Numbered from the stretch's first letter, positions 36,504 through 49,154 are shown. The stretch is DNA of 64,000 nucleotides from Anaeramoeba flamelloides (GCA_027625915.1 JANTQA010000029.1:2976001-3040000); one strand, 5' to 3'. Notes: a model not told the origin generated them from the sequence alone. Program-made: numbers and translations.

Positions 36504-39425
36504 ATGAGCAACAAATCTGATCTTGAAAATTTTGATAATTACTTGACACCACTAAAGCCAAGAAGATCTGTTTCTCCAGACCAAGGTAATATAAAGGGGA
36601 GAAGAACGGGCATTGTAGTACCAACAAAGCAACTTGATAAAGACAATTTTGAAGTGATTGATTCTTTTTTTGATAGCTCATCTGATAACGAACAAAACAA
36701 TTCAACAACAAATTACGACAATAATATTTCAATTGAAAATGAGAGTGAAAACGAGATCAACCAAATGTTTCTCAGTGCAAATGAAAATGACGATAGAATT
36801 GTTGAAGAAAAAGAAGAAAACAAAAAAGAAAATCACAAACCAGAAAATGTGTCGATTGAAAGCGATGTGAATGATGAAAAAATTGAGAACAGCTCTCAAA
36901 ATATAGACGAAGAGGAATCAAGAGAAAATGAAGAAAAAGAAAAACCAAAAGAAAAAATAGAAATAGAAAAAGAAAAAGAAAAAGAAGAAAAACAAAAAAT
37001 CGAAGTTGAAAAAGAACCCCTTGCTATTGAAACTGAAGAAAAGGAGCACGGAATGTTTTTTCAAGAGAAAATTGAAACAGAACCAAAACAAAAACAAAAT
37101 GAAAAGGAAAATCAAGAAGACAAAAAAAGAACTGAAACCGAAAAAGGCAATGAAATTGTCATTGAAAAAAACGGTGAACCAGAATCAATCAAAAAAGAAG
37201 AAGAAACGGAACCAAAAAGAAAAAAAAAAGAAAACAAAAAAATGGAAATGGAAAAAGAAAATGAAGTTGTGCTTGAAAAAGGAAAAGGAAAAGAAACAGA
37301 AACAGACAAAGAAAAAGAAAATGGAAAGGAAAAAGAAACAGAAAAGAAAAAAAAAAAGAAACAGAAACAAACAAAAAAAACAGAAAAAGAAAAAGAAAAG
37401 GAAATAGAAACAGAAACAGAAACAGAAAAGGAAAAAGGAAAAGAAAAAGAAACAGATAAAGAAAAAGAAACAGAAAAGGAAAAAGAAAATGAAAGTGTGA
37501 TTGAAAAAGAAAAAGAAACAGAAAAAGAAACAAAAAACGAAAAAGAAACAGACAAAGAAAACGAAAAAGGAAAAGAAAAAGAAAACGAAAAAAAAACAGT
37601 AAAGGAAAAAGAAACAGAAAAGGAAAAAAAAAAAGAAACTGAAAAAACAGAAAAAGAAAAAGAAAACGAAAAAGAAACAGACAACAAAAATATAATGGAA
37701 AAAGAAAAAGAAAAAGAAAAGTGCAATAAAAATATAATGGAAAAAAAAAAAGAAACCGAAAAGAAAACAGAAAAAGAAAAAGAAACAGAAACTGAAAAGA
37801 AAACAGAAAAAGAAAAGGAAAAAGAAACTGAAACAGAAAAGGAAAAAGAAAAAGACAAAGAAAAAGACAATAAAAATATAATGGAAAAGGAAAAGGAAAA
37901 AGAAAAAGAAACTGAAAAGAAAAGAGAAAACAAGAAGAATGACAAGAAAAAAAAATATCTTCAAAAAGAAATTTTATTAGAAAAAGAAATTGAAATTGAA
38001 ATTGAAATCGAAAACAAAAGTGAGAGTGATATTGAAAGAGAAAATGATCAAATTCCAAAAGTGAAAACAGATATTGTATTTCAATCTGATTATGATTCTG
38101 ATTCTGATTCTGATTCTGATTTCCAAGAACCAAAATCAAGATCAAAACAAATGAATAAAAAATCATCAAAAAAACAATCAAAACATAAAAAATCAAAAAC
38201 GGCAACAGGAAAACTCAAAAAACAAAAAAAAAAAGTTAATAAAAAAAGTCTTAAAGGCAAAAAAGCTCAGAGCTCTGATGATTCAAATTTTGAAATTAAA
38301 CACGACAAGTCATCAAGTGATTATGATTCAAACCAAGAAGATCAAAAAAAAAAAAAATCAAAAACAAAACAAAAATCAAAAACAAAACAAAAATCAAAAT
38401 CAAAACCAAAACCAAAACCAAAACCAAACCCAAAGTCAAAACCAAAAAACAATAAGAAAAAAAAAACGAAAGGTTCCAAATCAAGTGAACCACAGGTTTT
38501 GAGAAGAAGTACAAGACAAAGAATCAAGCCAATCCAATTTTGGAAAGAACGTAAGGTTTATAAATATGATGAAAATGGCTGTCCGATTCTTGTTGGTGTT
38601 GTTGAAAATAATCAAATAAAAGACTTTGGTGTTTCTAATAAAAATAAAAAAAAGAATGAATATACAGGAAAAGTAAAAAATTCAAAGTCAAAACCCAAAA
38701 ATCGAAAGGAGGGTATTAAGGAAAAGAAGAGGGGAAAGGGGAAGAAAAAAGAAAAGAAGGGGGTAATTAAGAATCAAAAACTATCGAATAGTAGAAAAAG
38801 GAAAAAAAGTAATAAAGAATTAGGAGATAAAGAAATGAAGAAGAAAAAAAGAAGAAATAAAAAAAAGAAAAAATCTGAAAGTGAAAGTGAAAGTAGATCA
38901 AATGATCAAATTCAAAAAACTAAATCAGATATTTCATCCGAATCTGAATCCGATTATGATTCTGATTCTGATTTCAAAAAAAAACAATCAAGATCAAAAA
39001 AAATGAATAAAAAATCATCAAAAAAAAACAACAATAAAAATAAGAAAAAGAAACAAAAGACCAAAAAAAATTCAAAAAAAAAAAACGATCTATTAACAAA
39101 AAATTATGAACAGATAATATTTCAAAAAAAAAAAGGCGAGGGAAAGAATTATTATCGTGTTGGTAGAGGAGTTTCTATACCAGAAGGGAAGGTTCGGACT
39201 GTTATTATCCCAAAGGGTGGCGAAACGTTTAGGCAAAAAACAAAAAATAGAGAAGTTTGGTTTGTTGCGAAGGGCAACGCTAAGGTTTTTTTTGGAAATG
39301 AAAAAATAAAATTAATAGAAGGTTCCTTTTTTTCTGTCCCTAAAAGGCATTATTATTCCGTGAAAAATAGAAGTTCATCATTAGAATTGCATTTAATTCA
39401 AATTGAACTTGCTATTAAACATTAA
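36504..39425 (+). CDS. CENPC: CENP-C/Mif2 inner-kinetochore protein
   Basis: This 973-residue protein is encoded in one exon; a TTTTCAG just before the ATG may be the acceptor of a leader intron. CENP-C links centromeric CENP-A nucleosomes to the outer kinetochore. Three hallmarks are in the expected order. An N-terminal segment, GRRTGIVVP (residues 32-40), is followed by EVIDSFFD (50-57) as in Mif2 proteins. The CENP-C nucleosome-binding motif is at residues 666-690 (RRSTRQRIKPIQFWKERKVY), with the two Arg, the Pro and the Trp. A C-terminal cupin dimerisation domain covers about 882-970 (VRTVIIPKGG, EVWFVAKGNAKVFFG). Residues about 130-500 are a Lys/Glu/Thr low-complexity tract, with further Ser-Asp, Lys-Ser and Lys-Pro repeats around the motif. 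The protein is typical in order but inflated by charged repeats. The assignment rests on motif recognition and is strong. Confidence 0.92.
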   Translation: MSNKSDLENFDNYLTPLKPRRSVSPDQGNIKGRRTGIVVPTKQLDKDNFEVIDSFFDSSSDNEQNNSTTNYDNNISIENESENEINQMFLSANENDDRIVEEKEENKKENHKPENVSIESDVNDEKIENSSQNIDEEESRENEEKEKPKEKIEIEKEKEKEEKQKIEVEKEPLAIETEEKEHGMFFQEKIETEPKQKQNEKENQEDKKRTETEKGNEIVIEKNGEPESIKKEEETEPKRKKKENKKMEMEKENEVVLEKGKGKETETDKEKENGKEKETEKKKKKKQKQTKKTEKEKEKEIETETETEKEKGKEKETDKEKETEKEKENESVIEKEKETEKETKNEKETDKENEKGKEKENEKKTVKEKETEKEKKKETEKTEKEKENEKETDNKNIMEKEKEKEKCNKNIMEKKKETEKKTEKEKETETEKKTEKEKEKETETEKEKEKDKEKDNKNIMEKEKEKEKETEKKRENKKNDKKKKYLQKEILLEKEIEIEIEIENKSESDIERENDQIPKVKTDIVFQSDYDSDSDSDSDFQEPKSRSKQMNKKSSKKQSKHKKSKTATGKLKKQKKKVNKKSLKGKKAQSSDDSNFEIKHDKSSSDYDSNQEDQKKKKSKTKQKSKTKQKSKSKPKPKPKPNPKSKPKNNKKKKTKGSKSSEPQVLRRSTRQRIKPIQFWKERKVYKYDENGCPILVGVVENNQIKDFGVSNKNKKKNEYTGKVKNSKSKPKNRKEGIKEKKRGKGKKKEKKGVIKNQKLSNSRKRKKSNKELGDKEMKKKKRRNKKKKKSESESESRSNDQIQKTKSDISSESESDYDSDSDFKKKQSRSKKMNKKSSKKNNNKNKKKKQKTKKNSKKKNDLLTKNYEQIIFQKKKGEGKNYYRVGRGVSIPEGKVRTVIIPKGGETFRQKTKNREVWFVAKGNAKVFFGNEKIKLIEGSFFSVPKRHYYSVKNRSSSLELHLIQIELAIKH
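36900..37965 (+). repeat. GAAAAA/GAAACA purine hexamer tract within CENP-C
   Basis: About 1 kb of nearly pure A/G sequence on the plus strand encodes Glu-Lys-Glu-Thr repeats. It creates several long but meaningless antisense frames rich in Phe, Ser and Leu. Confidence 0.9.
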
Positions 39426-39774
39426 TTTTTATTTAAAATTATTTTTTTTTATAGTTTTTAAAAAAAATCGTATCCATATTAATATAATGGAATTAATGTT
39501 ATTTTTAATATTTTTATGGAAAATAAGATTTAAATGTATAACGTTTTTAATTTTTTTTAATCAAATTTTTATTTCATAAAAAATATAAATATTTTTAAAA
39601 ATATTATTTTTTGTACTTTTAACATCTAATAAAAATTCAACTAATAATTTATTGTTTGTAAATCATTTCAACTTCAATAAATTGATAATTATCAGATTTT
39701 TTTGTTTTTAATTTATTTTTTATTATTATTATATTCTAGAATAAATAAAAGTGTTTGGGTATAGGTGTGTTCAT

Positions 39775-40510
39775 TAAAGAAGTAAACTCCATTTCCAAAA
39801 TTATGATTTGCCTGAAATATTAAATTGAAAAAAAAAAAATAGATGTTTGTTTGTATTTAAGAACTACTAATAATTAAATATTATTTAATAATTCACTTTT
39901 AAAGTATTGTAAATATCCTTAAAAACCTGATATTTTTTAAAAAAATAAAATCAAAAACAAAAAAAAAAATAAAGTGTAGTAACAATTTTTTGAATGTCCA
40001 TTACCTATATTTTATTACTGAACTTTCACTGAAAAAATAGTTGAACAAAAAGATCTTTTGTTAATAATTATCTGAATTTTAAAAGATAATCACCTTGCCT
40101 TAAATTTCTTAAAGTTTATTTTGATTTTTGAAGATCTCTTTTTTTTTTCAAAATTGATCATCAAAAAAAAAATAACAAAGAAAATAAAAAAGAAAAAGAA
40201 ATGAAAAAAGAAATATTAAATCAAAAAGAAAATGAAAAAGAAAAATAATTATTCAAAGAAAGAAAAATAAAATTATGAAAATGCAAAATTTAATCTGTAG
40301 AAATTAGAAAAAATTATTCGAATCCTAAAATCAAAAAATAAAAAAAAACAGAAAAATTAGAAAAAGCAAAACAAAAATATACTAATTAAGATAGAATGAT
40401 TCTGATCAAAAATTTGAAAATTAAAATTGATAAGAATACTGTGATAAAAAAATTCAAAAAAACTTCCAATAAAATAAAAACGTGATTCAAAAATTTTGAA
40501 AAATAGTTTA
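39775..40510 (+). repeat. Interspersed repeat family 4, copy b
   Basis: Blocks match 14920-15535 in order, including 'TTATTACTGAACTTTCACTG' near 40011 and 'AAATTTTGAAAAATAGTTTA' near 40493. The left edge carries GTAAACTCCATTTCCAAAATT, similar to the Tc1-type end GTAAACTCAATTCCAAAAATT at 49858. Confidence 0.7.
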
Positions 40511-41309
40511 TTTGATCCAGAACGATTAGTTTTAGATAATAATAAAACGGCGGGGTATAATTCTTGTTCTTTTTATTATATGATACTATTTTTTTCATGC
40601 TATCTAGTTTTTAAAAAAACACACATAATAAATAAACAAATTCCCTTCAGAAGTGTTTTTTTGGAAATATCGGAGCCAATTGGATTTTTTTCTATACCAA
40701 AAATAATTAAAAGTAAATCTTGACCGCAAATTTCCAGATGAAAGAAAATTGGATCTGATCAATTTATTTATAAACTCTAATGTTGGCATAACAATATAAA
40801 GCATTGATAAACAAAGAGAAGAATTAAAAAAAGAATAGAATTTTAGAATAGAATTTAGAAGAGTATATAACTGGGAAAATAAAATAATTTTGATTAGACG
40901 TCTTAGACAAAAAAAATCAACATTTCCACATTCTACATATTTATAATTGATTTTGATACATTAAAATTGAAATAAAAAATTTATTTAATTATTTAAATGA
41001 TCTCAATTTTTAGTTATGTATTAAAAATATAACTTATGGAAATAATAAAATTCTTCCAATAACAATAAAAAAAAAAAATTAGAAAAAAAAAAGTGAAAAA
41101 TAAAACTTAATTGCAGTCTAAAAAAATAATAAATGATTGTTTTGAGTTCAGAAACAGAATATAACTAATTAAATCTCAAAAAATACTTTTATATAATTAG
41201 TGAAAAATATTATTTAATAAAAATATATGATGTGTTATATCTGATTTCTCTGTTATTTTTTTCAATTATTTTTATTTCTTTTTTCTTTTTGTGGTGTTTT
41301 AATATTTAG

Positions 41310-42040
41310 TAATAATAATAAAAAATATTTAGAGCCCGAATATAAATACATGGAAACTCTCAAAATGTAAATTATACCTACCAAATTAAATATATTTTTA
41401 AACAGATTAGAAAAATAAAATACTTTGTTTCAGTAAAAGTTCCCAACATTTTTTTACTAATATCCATTATCTTTTATAAATTACATTTGAAGATTAAATA
41501 AATAAAATAAATAGAATAATAAACATCAAAGAATAGTTGATATTCGCTTAAAATAAAACCAATAAATCAATATATTTTCTTAAAAATTGAAAAACTCAAA
41601 TTCTTGGTGACTCTTTTGAGAAAAACACAAATGTTCATTTTGATCTCCTATTAAAGATCAAATAAAATTCGCAATAGAAATAAACATTATTATTATACAT
41701 CTTTTTTACTTTATCAATAACATTAGAATAACTAGTTTATACCTAGGGACTATCAATCTTGCTATAAAAAAAAAAATTTACAAATGAATTTGGATTTAAA
41801 AAAAATTTTCAAAAATGCGAAAAAATAGAAAAAATGATTTCAATTTTGGAATTTTGTTCATAAATTTTTTTCTTCTATATTCATTCAAACCTTTTAAATT
41901 CACATAATTCATTCTCCACAACTTGTCCTCGTTTGCCTGGAAATTGCTTTGTAATATTATAAATAAATGATTTATTACATAAAATTTATTTTTTTTTTCA
42001 ATCATTTAATCATATTCTTTTTTCGTTTCATTTAATCTCT
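41310..42040 (+). repeat. Interspersed repeat family 7, copy a
   Basis: Shares ordered blocks with 54290-55120: 'GAATAGTTGATAT', 'TATATTTTCTTAAAAATT', 'TTTTGAGAAAAACA', 'GAAAAAATGATTTCAATTTT' and 'TTCAAACCTTTTAAA'. Part of the same sequence flanks the Tc1/mariner insertion at 49861-50867. Confidence 0.75.
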
Positions 42041-43539
42041 TGTAGACATTATATATGTTTTTTAATTAGTAAAATATAGTGTAAAATAACATTCCCTTTC
42101 CTCAAAATCCCAATTCAAAATTTTTAAAATATATAAAATTCAATTTTTTGAAAAAAAAAAATACTTATTTAATCAATTCTAGAAGAAATACCAAATTAGA
42201 ACCTTTCACTAATTGAAATTATAATTGTTTTTTATAAATTACAATACTCTAATAACAAAAAATTAATAATTATTAATACAAATATATCAAGGGTGTGTTA
42301 AAAAATTGTTATATTACTACCTAAAAAATGTTTTGAAAATTTATTTAAATTTTCATGTAATATTGATAGATCCAATCCCTAGAAGATCATCAACTAATTT
42401 TATTTTGTTACTTATATTTGGAACAACTCAACTTTAGCATAGAATCAATTGTTGAAAAAAACTTAACTTTGGTCCAATATAAACTATGTATAAAACTAAC
42501 CTTTGGATCGAAATGAAAGACGTTAAGCAAAATAAACAACTAAAATGAAAACAAAAAACTTACATAAGAAAAAGGATTTTCACTGTTTTTCAAAAATCAA
42601 ATTTTATTTACGAATTGAATGAAATTATTTAAATGTGTGACTTTTCGATGTGGTATTTTTTAGATTTTAGTTTAGATTAAATAGTTGTGTATGATGACCA
42701 AAAATGAATAAATACAGGTTGATGCAATATTAAGAGTTTTATACCTTTGAAAAAACTAATAATAATAATATATGAAAATTTTTATCACATTTTTATTATC
42801 TAACAAACTATGTAAGAAAATGTATCGAATCAAGTACTTTTAAAAAAATATTGAAGATTAAGTAATATTATTTCAGTGGAAAAATTTGATGGTTAAAATT
42901 AACTTTTAAAATACAATAATGGTTTTTTGAGTGTTTTTATTTTACTAAAAATAATTTTTCAATTTTCTTATATATAAATTCCAGGTTTTTTTTTTGGTTA
43001 TTTAACACATTTTTATATCAAAAAAAAAATTTTACAATTTTTTTGATGATTTTATACTCATGAAGAATTTTAAATTTTAAAGAATAACATATAAAATAAT
43101 AGTAATTAATGAGATTTATAAGAATAATTGATTAAGGGAATTTGAAAAAAAAAAGACACTTTTTTTTCATTGAGAGGCGTTATAAATAATTGAATTACAT
43201 TTTAAACTAAAAATTAGTATTACCAAAAATTACTTTCAATTAATAAAAAATTAATGAATTTTTGGTTAAAAGAAAATTTCGAAATAAAATCAATTTTTGG
43301 AAATATACTTATCAAACTTTCACCTATTAGATAATTTCTGCTCAATAAATTCAAATAAAAGGATATATTCATAAAAGAAAAAAATATTTTTTTTCAAAAA
43401 GCAAATTGAAAATTAATTATTATTTTTTTTTTTTTACAACTTTATAAAGAAAAAAAAAAATGAAATCCAACCTCAGAGATAAAATATCAGTGATATTTTT
43501 GTTTGGGTTTTACTTATAATAGATAAAAAAAACAAACTA

Positions 43540-43735
43540 TCACTCAAGTGATCAGTCATTATTATTATTATTATTATTTTGACCAATTTCTAAATAAGGA
43601 TTCTATATCTAAGAAATAAGTTTAATATATAAATAAACGGGTCTTTCAAAATCTAAGTAATTGGAAAAAAAATTCCTCACTCTCTATTAAATTTAGGTAA
43701 AAAAAAAAAAATAATAGAAACTAGTCCCACAACCA
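43540..43735 (+). repeat. Short interspersed repeat (family 6, copy b)
   Basis: Matches 8620-8815 through 'CCAATTTCTAAATAAGG', 'AAGTAATTGG' and 'CTCTATTAAATTTAGGTAAA'. It contains an (ATT)n run near its left end. Confidence 0.65.
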
Positions 43736-44114
43736 AAAAATTGAAAATCAAACTTTTTTTATTTTCTGATCATTGCTGTTTTTCACAACTTATAAACTAA
43801 AACTGATACAATATTGTCATAAAAACTGCAAAGTAGAAATATTATTCCTTATGAAAAGATCATTATTTTCCAATTTTCTTAAATATATTTGTGTAAAATG
43901 GCCATCAAAGAATATTTGTGTTTTTAGAGAAGAAAATTATTGTGAGAACTTATAAATCAAAGAAACTGATCACTATTAAATATTTTTTTGATGGATTTTG
44001 TTTTTGAAATGATTTTGTGGAATACAATTCATAAAAATATTCATATTTCTTTAATTTATAATTAATTTTCAATATAAACTATCCTGAATCATTAAAAAAG
44101 AAAAATCTTTATTT

Positions 44115-44480
44115 TTCAATATCGTGAATTTACTTTTGAAGTAATTTTGTAAAATACTACGCCAATAGTTGTTTTGATGATAACATATATTATCACGATA
44201 TTAACAATAAAATCCCTGATAATATTAAAAAACCGGTGGTTAGTCTTATCATATCATGAAAAATCATAAAATCAAGATAATCTACGTTATTGCAAATAAA
44301 TGAAAAAATAATCACAATAAAATGAAAAATTATTTTTTTGAAATCACATTAAAAAAAATCTCTTGGATTTTTACAAAAATTGAGACTTTTACAACACTTT
44401 TACACTTTAAAAATGCAAGAAAGAGTTTACAAGTGTTTTAAATTGTTTTCAAGCGTTTGAAAGTTTTGAAATACATAAAA
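44115..44480 (-). repeat. Interspersed repeat family 5, copy b
   Basis: The reverse complement of this block matches 15541-15850. The shared parts include AAAAAAATCTCTTG, ACACTTTTACA and AAGTGTTTTAAA/GTTTGAAAG words, plus TATCACGATATT-type palindromic words. Confidence 0.6.
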
Positions 44481-45675
44481 CTTTTAAAAACAGAAAGGAG
44501 ACTATTTATAGTGGAAAAAAGAAAAATTTTTTTCTTTTCATTTTTTTTACAAAATATAAAATCTCAAATAAATTTTATGATCAAAAAAATAATTACCCAT
44601 TTCATAAATATTTTTGCTTATATAATAGATGAGTTTTTTTTAAAATAAAATTATTATATTCACAAGCTAAATAACCCAAAAAGAATAAAGATTAATTTTC
44701 CTTCTTATTGGTGATCTATCAAAAAAAAAATTCCTTAACTCTAGTTGTGTTTTCTGTCCAATAAAGATATAGAGAATGAGAATAAGAAGTGAAATAAGAA
44801 GATAAAAAATCTTAATAATCATGATAATGTGGTTAGATTATTGTGAAAGCTTTTGATTGGTTATCCAACTCCTTTCAGCTTTCCTAGAATATTGAAAATA
44901 TTTTCACCCAAAAACACATTCTTTAAAGAAACCGGTGAAGGGTTGGTTGTTTTAGAAGCTCTTTTATTCAACACGATTTACAACACCACTTTTAACTGAG
45001 AAAATATTTATTTATTTATCTTTATTGTTCGTGATCTAAAAGCCTCGATAGGTTTGACAACAAAACCAAAAGAAAACACAATAAAAACTCTTTGATCTGA
45101 TCCTTCATTGAGTCAAGTATTTTTTTGTTTTTTTTTCAAAGAAAAACTTTTTTTCATCTAATCTTTTTTTTTGATCAAAGAAAATTTCTTTTTAAAAATA
45201 TTGCTGAATTAGTCCCAAAAACCCATCAACTATTATCTCGCCATTACTTTTTAATTGCAAGATATTTGGGCATTTCTCACGATTTTTTAAATAATTATCG
45301 CGATAATATTGAATATGGCGATTTGAAAGATAATCGCGATTTTCTACAATATCAAGATTTTTGTAACTTTATCATGACTTGTGCATAGACATCATCAAAA
45401 CATCTAATATCAAAAAAAATTTTTATTGAACTTTAAAAAGATTTAAAAACTGTTTGCTGGTTATATATTTTATTTTTTATTTTTGTTCATCTGTTAATTT
45501 TAAACTATTATTGAAAACCCAATTAAAATTGATAAAATTGGTTTTTAATTTATTATTTTTTATTATCTTATTTCTAATAGATCTTATTTTAAAGAACAAA
45601 ATTATAATAATATCAAATTGATTTTATGTTATTAGTTCTTTGCTTTTTTGAAAAAAAAAAAAAAAACAAAGGATT

Positions 45676-47014
45676 TTAATTCTTTTCAAGAGCAACAACG
45701 TATTCTGTTAATTGTTGTAATTGATCAACGTCTACTGTTTTTTGTTTTTCTAATAAAGTTTTTGGATAAACAGTTTTTTGATCGACTTTCCATCCATATT
45801 GGATAACGATATCTGTAGTGTCTTCTTCGGAGAAGCCTAAAAGTAAAGCAACTGTAGACATTGAAACTGAGGAATAAGCCCTCCCAATCAGAGCTACAAT
45901 TCGATTCCTAAATGACTCGATCATTGAATCAATATAAATTCGTGACTGTTCGGGCCAATGGTGTTTTTTAACAGATGGGATAACTTGAAGGTTTCCACCA
46001 TTTTCTTTATTCCACAATAATTGAAGAATTTTCCACATGGCTGAAAGGTGTTTGTTTTTTTTTTGTTGTTTTGGTAACCTTTTATAAAAAAATCTTGCTT
46101 CAGTTCTAAGTAATTGGCAAAACAAGGAAAAGAAAAGAAAAGAAAAAAAAAAACAAAAAGAAATGAGAAAAAAGAAATATTCACAAAATATTTTAAATTT
46201 TGTTTTTCAAGTTTTGGTTTAATAAGTTGGCAAATAGGTAAATTGTTAAATTGGTCTTTGAAGAATTTCAAAAAGAATTTCTTTTTTAAAAAAAGAAAAA
46301 ATAAATAAAAAAAAAATAAAAAGGAATTGGAATAAAAGATCCTTTTTCATTCTTAAATCATTTTTAAGTGATATTGAGATTTCGAATTTGAGTTTAATTA
46401 AAGATGAAGATCTTATGTCTTGAAAAAAAGAAAAGGAGAAAAAAAAAAAGTGTGGCGCATAAAGTTGTTGAATAATCACCAACATTTTTTAATAACAAAG
46501 AAAAAAAACAATAAAAAAATTTGAGTTTGGGTTAAGAATTAACGAAGGAAAAAAACTTACAGTCTATTAGTTAAAACATAACAAATCATTTGTTCAAGGT
46601 ATAAAGGTTGGACTGGTCGTTCGTCTTCGATCATATGTGACTGTGGTTTTTGTTAAAAAAAAAAAAAAAAAAAAAAGAAAGAAAAAAAAAAGTGAGAAAT
46701 AATAAAAAAAAAAAAAAAAAAAAAATGTTTTTTGTTGTTTAAAAAAGAAAAGACAAAAAGATTGATCGAGATCTGTTATTTTTCAAATTTTAAGTTGTTT
46801 TGTCTTCACCACTTTTTTAAAAGTCTTTTTTATGTATTGAAATTTTTACAATTAAGATTTTGTTATTATCGATCAGAAAAGAAAAAAGAAGTTTTGTTGT
46901 TCATTAATACAAACAAATAGCTACCTTCATTTCAATTTCTTCCAAAAGGTGAAGAAGTTTTTCAAAGTCCTTATTCTTAAGATGCTTGGAAATTTCGTTT
47001 AAAACTTTACTCAT
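45676..47014 (-). CDS. CSN8: COP9 signalosome subunit 8 (CSN8), three exons
   Basis: Exons are 47014-46925 (30 codons), 46640-46561 and 46105-45676. Introns are 284 and 455 bp and begin GTAGCT and GTAAGT; acceptors are CCACAG and ACTTAG, with phases 0 and 2. The joined frame gives 199 residues and TAA, close to the usual 190-210 of CSN8. Exon 1 begins MSKVLNEISKHLKNKDFEK. Exon 3 carries the CSN8/PSMD8/eIF3K winged-helix (PCI-like) region: EARFFYKRLPKQ, MWKILQLLWNKEN, FRNRIVALIGRAYSSVS and ALLLGFSEEDTTDIV, then a C-terminal helix, LTEYVVALEKN. CSN8 is the smallest subunit of the complex that removes NEDD8 from cullins. The N-terminal exons are short and less conserved but splice in frame at both junctions. 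Confidence 0.88.
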
Positions 47015-47889
47015 TTTAGCAATAATATAAATTAAAAATAAAAAAGAAAAAATGTTGCAATATTTGATTTTTTTTAAAACATTTAATCATTTATTGATGT
47101 TGAAGTTCTTTTTTTCTTCTGTGAACTATAGCTTTTAGATTTGAAGATTTATAATGATTTGATTTTGGTAGAATCAATTTTTTGATGATTTTAGAATTTT
47201 ATCTCATTAATAATCTCGAATTACTTTAGTATTTTTTTTTCAAATAGTGAAATCTTGTATAAAATATTTATATATAGATGTGTTCTGAGAGATAAAAACC
47301 TAAATATGATTCCATTTGTAATAGAGAAATAATACTGGTTAATTCCTTTTTTTAATATTGAGTTTTATCTGAGATTTAATACCCAAAAGAATAATTGAAA
47401 AAATTGATATTTTGAATTACTTTTGTCAAGATCTTTAGTTTTCCAACTTCTTAATTTGATTAAAAATGATTTGATTATTTGAGAAGGAATATTTTGGGTA
47501 TTTTTAGTCTTTATTGTGGTTTAAATAATAATTTCAGAAAAGTTCATTCCATGTTACAAAACAAAAACCCAAGGTTTCTTTTATTTATTTTTATCTACCA
47601 ATTAACAATAATCATAAATAAGAAAATTGATCAGAAAAGTTTTCATTTGTATTCTTAGGAAAATGTCATTACTTTACTAATTGTGATAATTCCTATATTA
47701 ACAAAATTTATATAAAAAATTTTAATAGAGTAATATTTTATATAAGTATGATAAAAAATTTTTAATATGGATCAGAACAAGTGACCCATCTGGTTTTTTT
47801 ACTGTTTTTAGGTTTCTGTTCAACCTTTTTTGGCTTATATTTGTTACATGTATTAGGTTCGATAGATATTAATCATTATTAATATATTC

Positions 47890-49080
47890 TGTAATTAGGT
47901 AAAAAATGATAGGAGGGTTATTATGTACACATTGATCTAAAAAATCTATCATATAGAAACGAAAAAAAATTGGATAAAAAAAAAAATCCCAGGCAGTATT
48001 TTAAATTGCGAATATTAGGTTAATTCTTGTATAATTGCTTTTAATTAAAATCAAATCCCTTTTTATAAATAACTAATTTTTTTGTGAATTATGTAATTAA
48101 CTTACCTAAAGTTCATTAAAACAAGTTTTCCATAAAATACTCAAGTAACTATGTGATAGTCTATGTTGATCAACTTTTTTTGAAAAACAATTAAGTTTTA
48201 TAGAGGTTTACTAGTGTTCGGAAAATGATAATTTTGATTCTCGTTATTTAACAATTGAATAGCGTTTTGAACAAGTGTAATTTCATTAATCAACCTTCTA
48301 AAAAGTGGACATATTATAATTTTAAAAATTTGATTCTTTAAAATAAAAAGGATTTGATTACAAAAAAAAGAAATTAAATATCACGTTTAATAATAGTAAC
48401 AATTAAAAATATTTTCAGGATTTTTTTTCACTTCGGGTATTTTTTTCACTTTGATATTTATTATTTGAAATTTAATTATTACTTTTGTTATTCAGGGCTA
48501 ACATTAAAAAATTTCATTTTGTAAATTTTTTTGAAAATTAATTTTCCAAATCTAAAAACAGAAACTCAAAACAATAGTATTCCAGTGTTTAATAATTCAT
48601 CTTCAGAACCCCCAAAAGTAACTATTTATTAAAATTCCAAGGTTAAAACATTAATCATTAGTATAAAGACCCAAATACTGATTATTTTTTTACTTTTTAT
48701 CAATCTAATTAAAACACCAATATATTTCCATTATTTGGGGAACGAAATTTCATAAAATAAAAAATTCATTAGTTATTAACTTTTTTAAAATAAATTCTAT
48801 TTTTAGTAACTAATATACATTTAACAAAACATTTAAGAAAGATATTTTGCAACTGTAATGCCTTTATATTGATGATTAAACCTTTAAATTTCTCCAGAAA
48901 TCTAGATATTTTTTCTCAAATAATTGTTTTTTTCTTTCGAATATATTTATTTTTTTTGAGATTAACAAATAATATTACTTGAATGATCGATTTTCTAGAG
49001 ATATTTGGACAATGTGTAACTAATGTGATTATTCATGCTGAATAACAATATACTTTAATATTAGAGAACCCATTGGTCAA
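47890..49080 (-). repeat. Family-1 repeat copy c, apparently interrupted by family 2
   Basis: The stretch 47890-47955 resembles the left part of the 53378-54133 element (GTAATT...AAAAAATCTATYATA). The stretch 48400-49080 resembles its remainder, including 'CCCAAAAGTAACTATTTAT' and 'GAAAGATATTTTGCAACTG'. Between them, 47960-48250 resembles family 2 (20240, 63480). Boundaries are approximate. Confidence 0.6.
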
Positions 49081-49120
49081 CTTTAATAGCATAAAACGGC
49101 TTAAATATCACATTTTAATG

Positions 49121-49154
<34 letters not shown>

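Larger units (their letters stand above)
39426..45675. other. Intergenic region with repeats
   Basis: No gene is firmly supported. Repeat copies lie at 39775-40510 (family 4), 41310-42040 (family 7), 43540-43735 (family 6) and 44115-44480 (family 5). A frame at 45187-45388 (AELVPKTHQLLSRHYFLIAR) is less repetitive than its surroundings but lacks an ATG. Its second half is full of TCGCGAT-type words, so I leave it unannotated. Confidence 0.55.

Noticed and set aside
37112-38205. Long antisense open frames rich in Phe/Ser/Leu opposite CENP-C
   Set aside because: They are shadows of the purine-only Lys/Glu tract; composition is fully explained by the sense repeat.
45125-45388. Open frame ending NFIMTCA
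   Set aside because: It has no ATG and no identifiable acceptor of good quality, and its second half resembles the ATCGCGAT-rich repeat words at 15.8 and 44.2 kb. It could still be a terminal exon.
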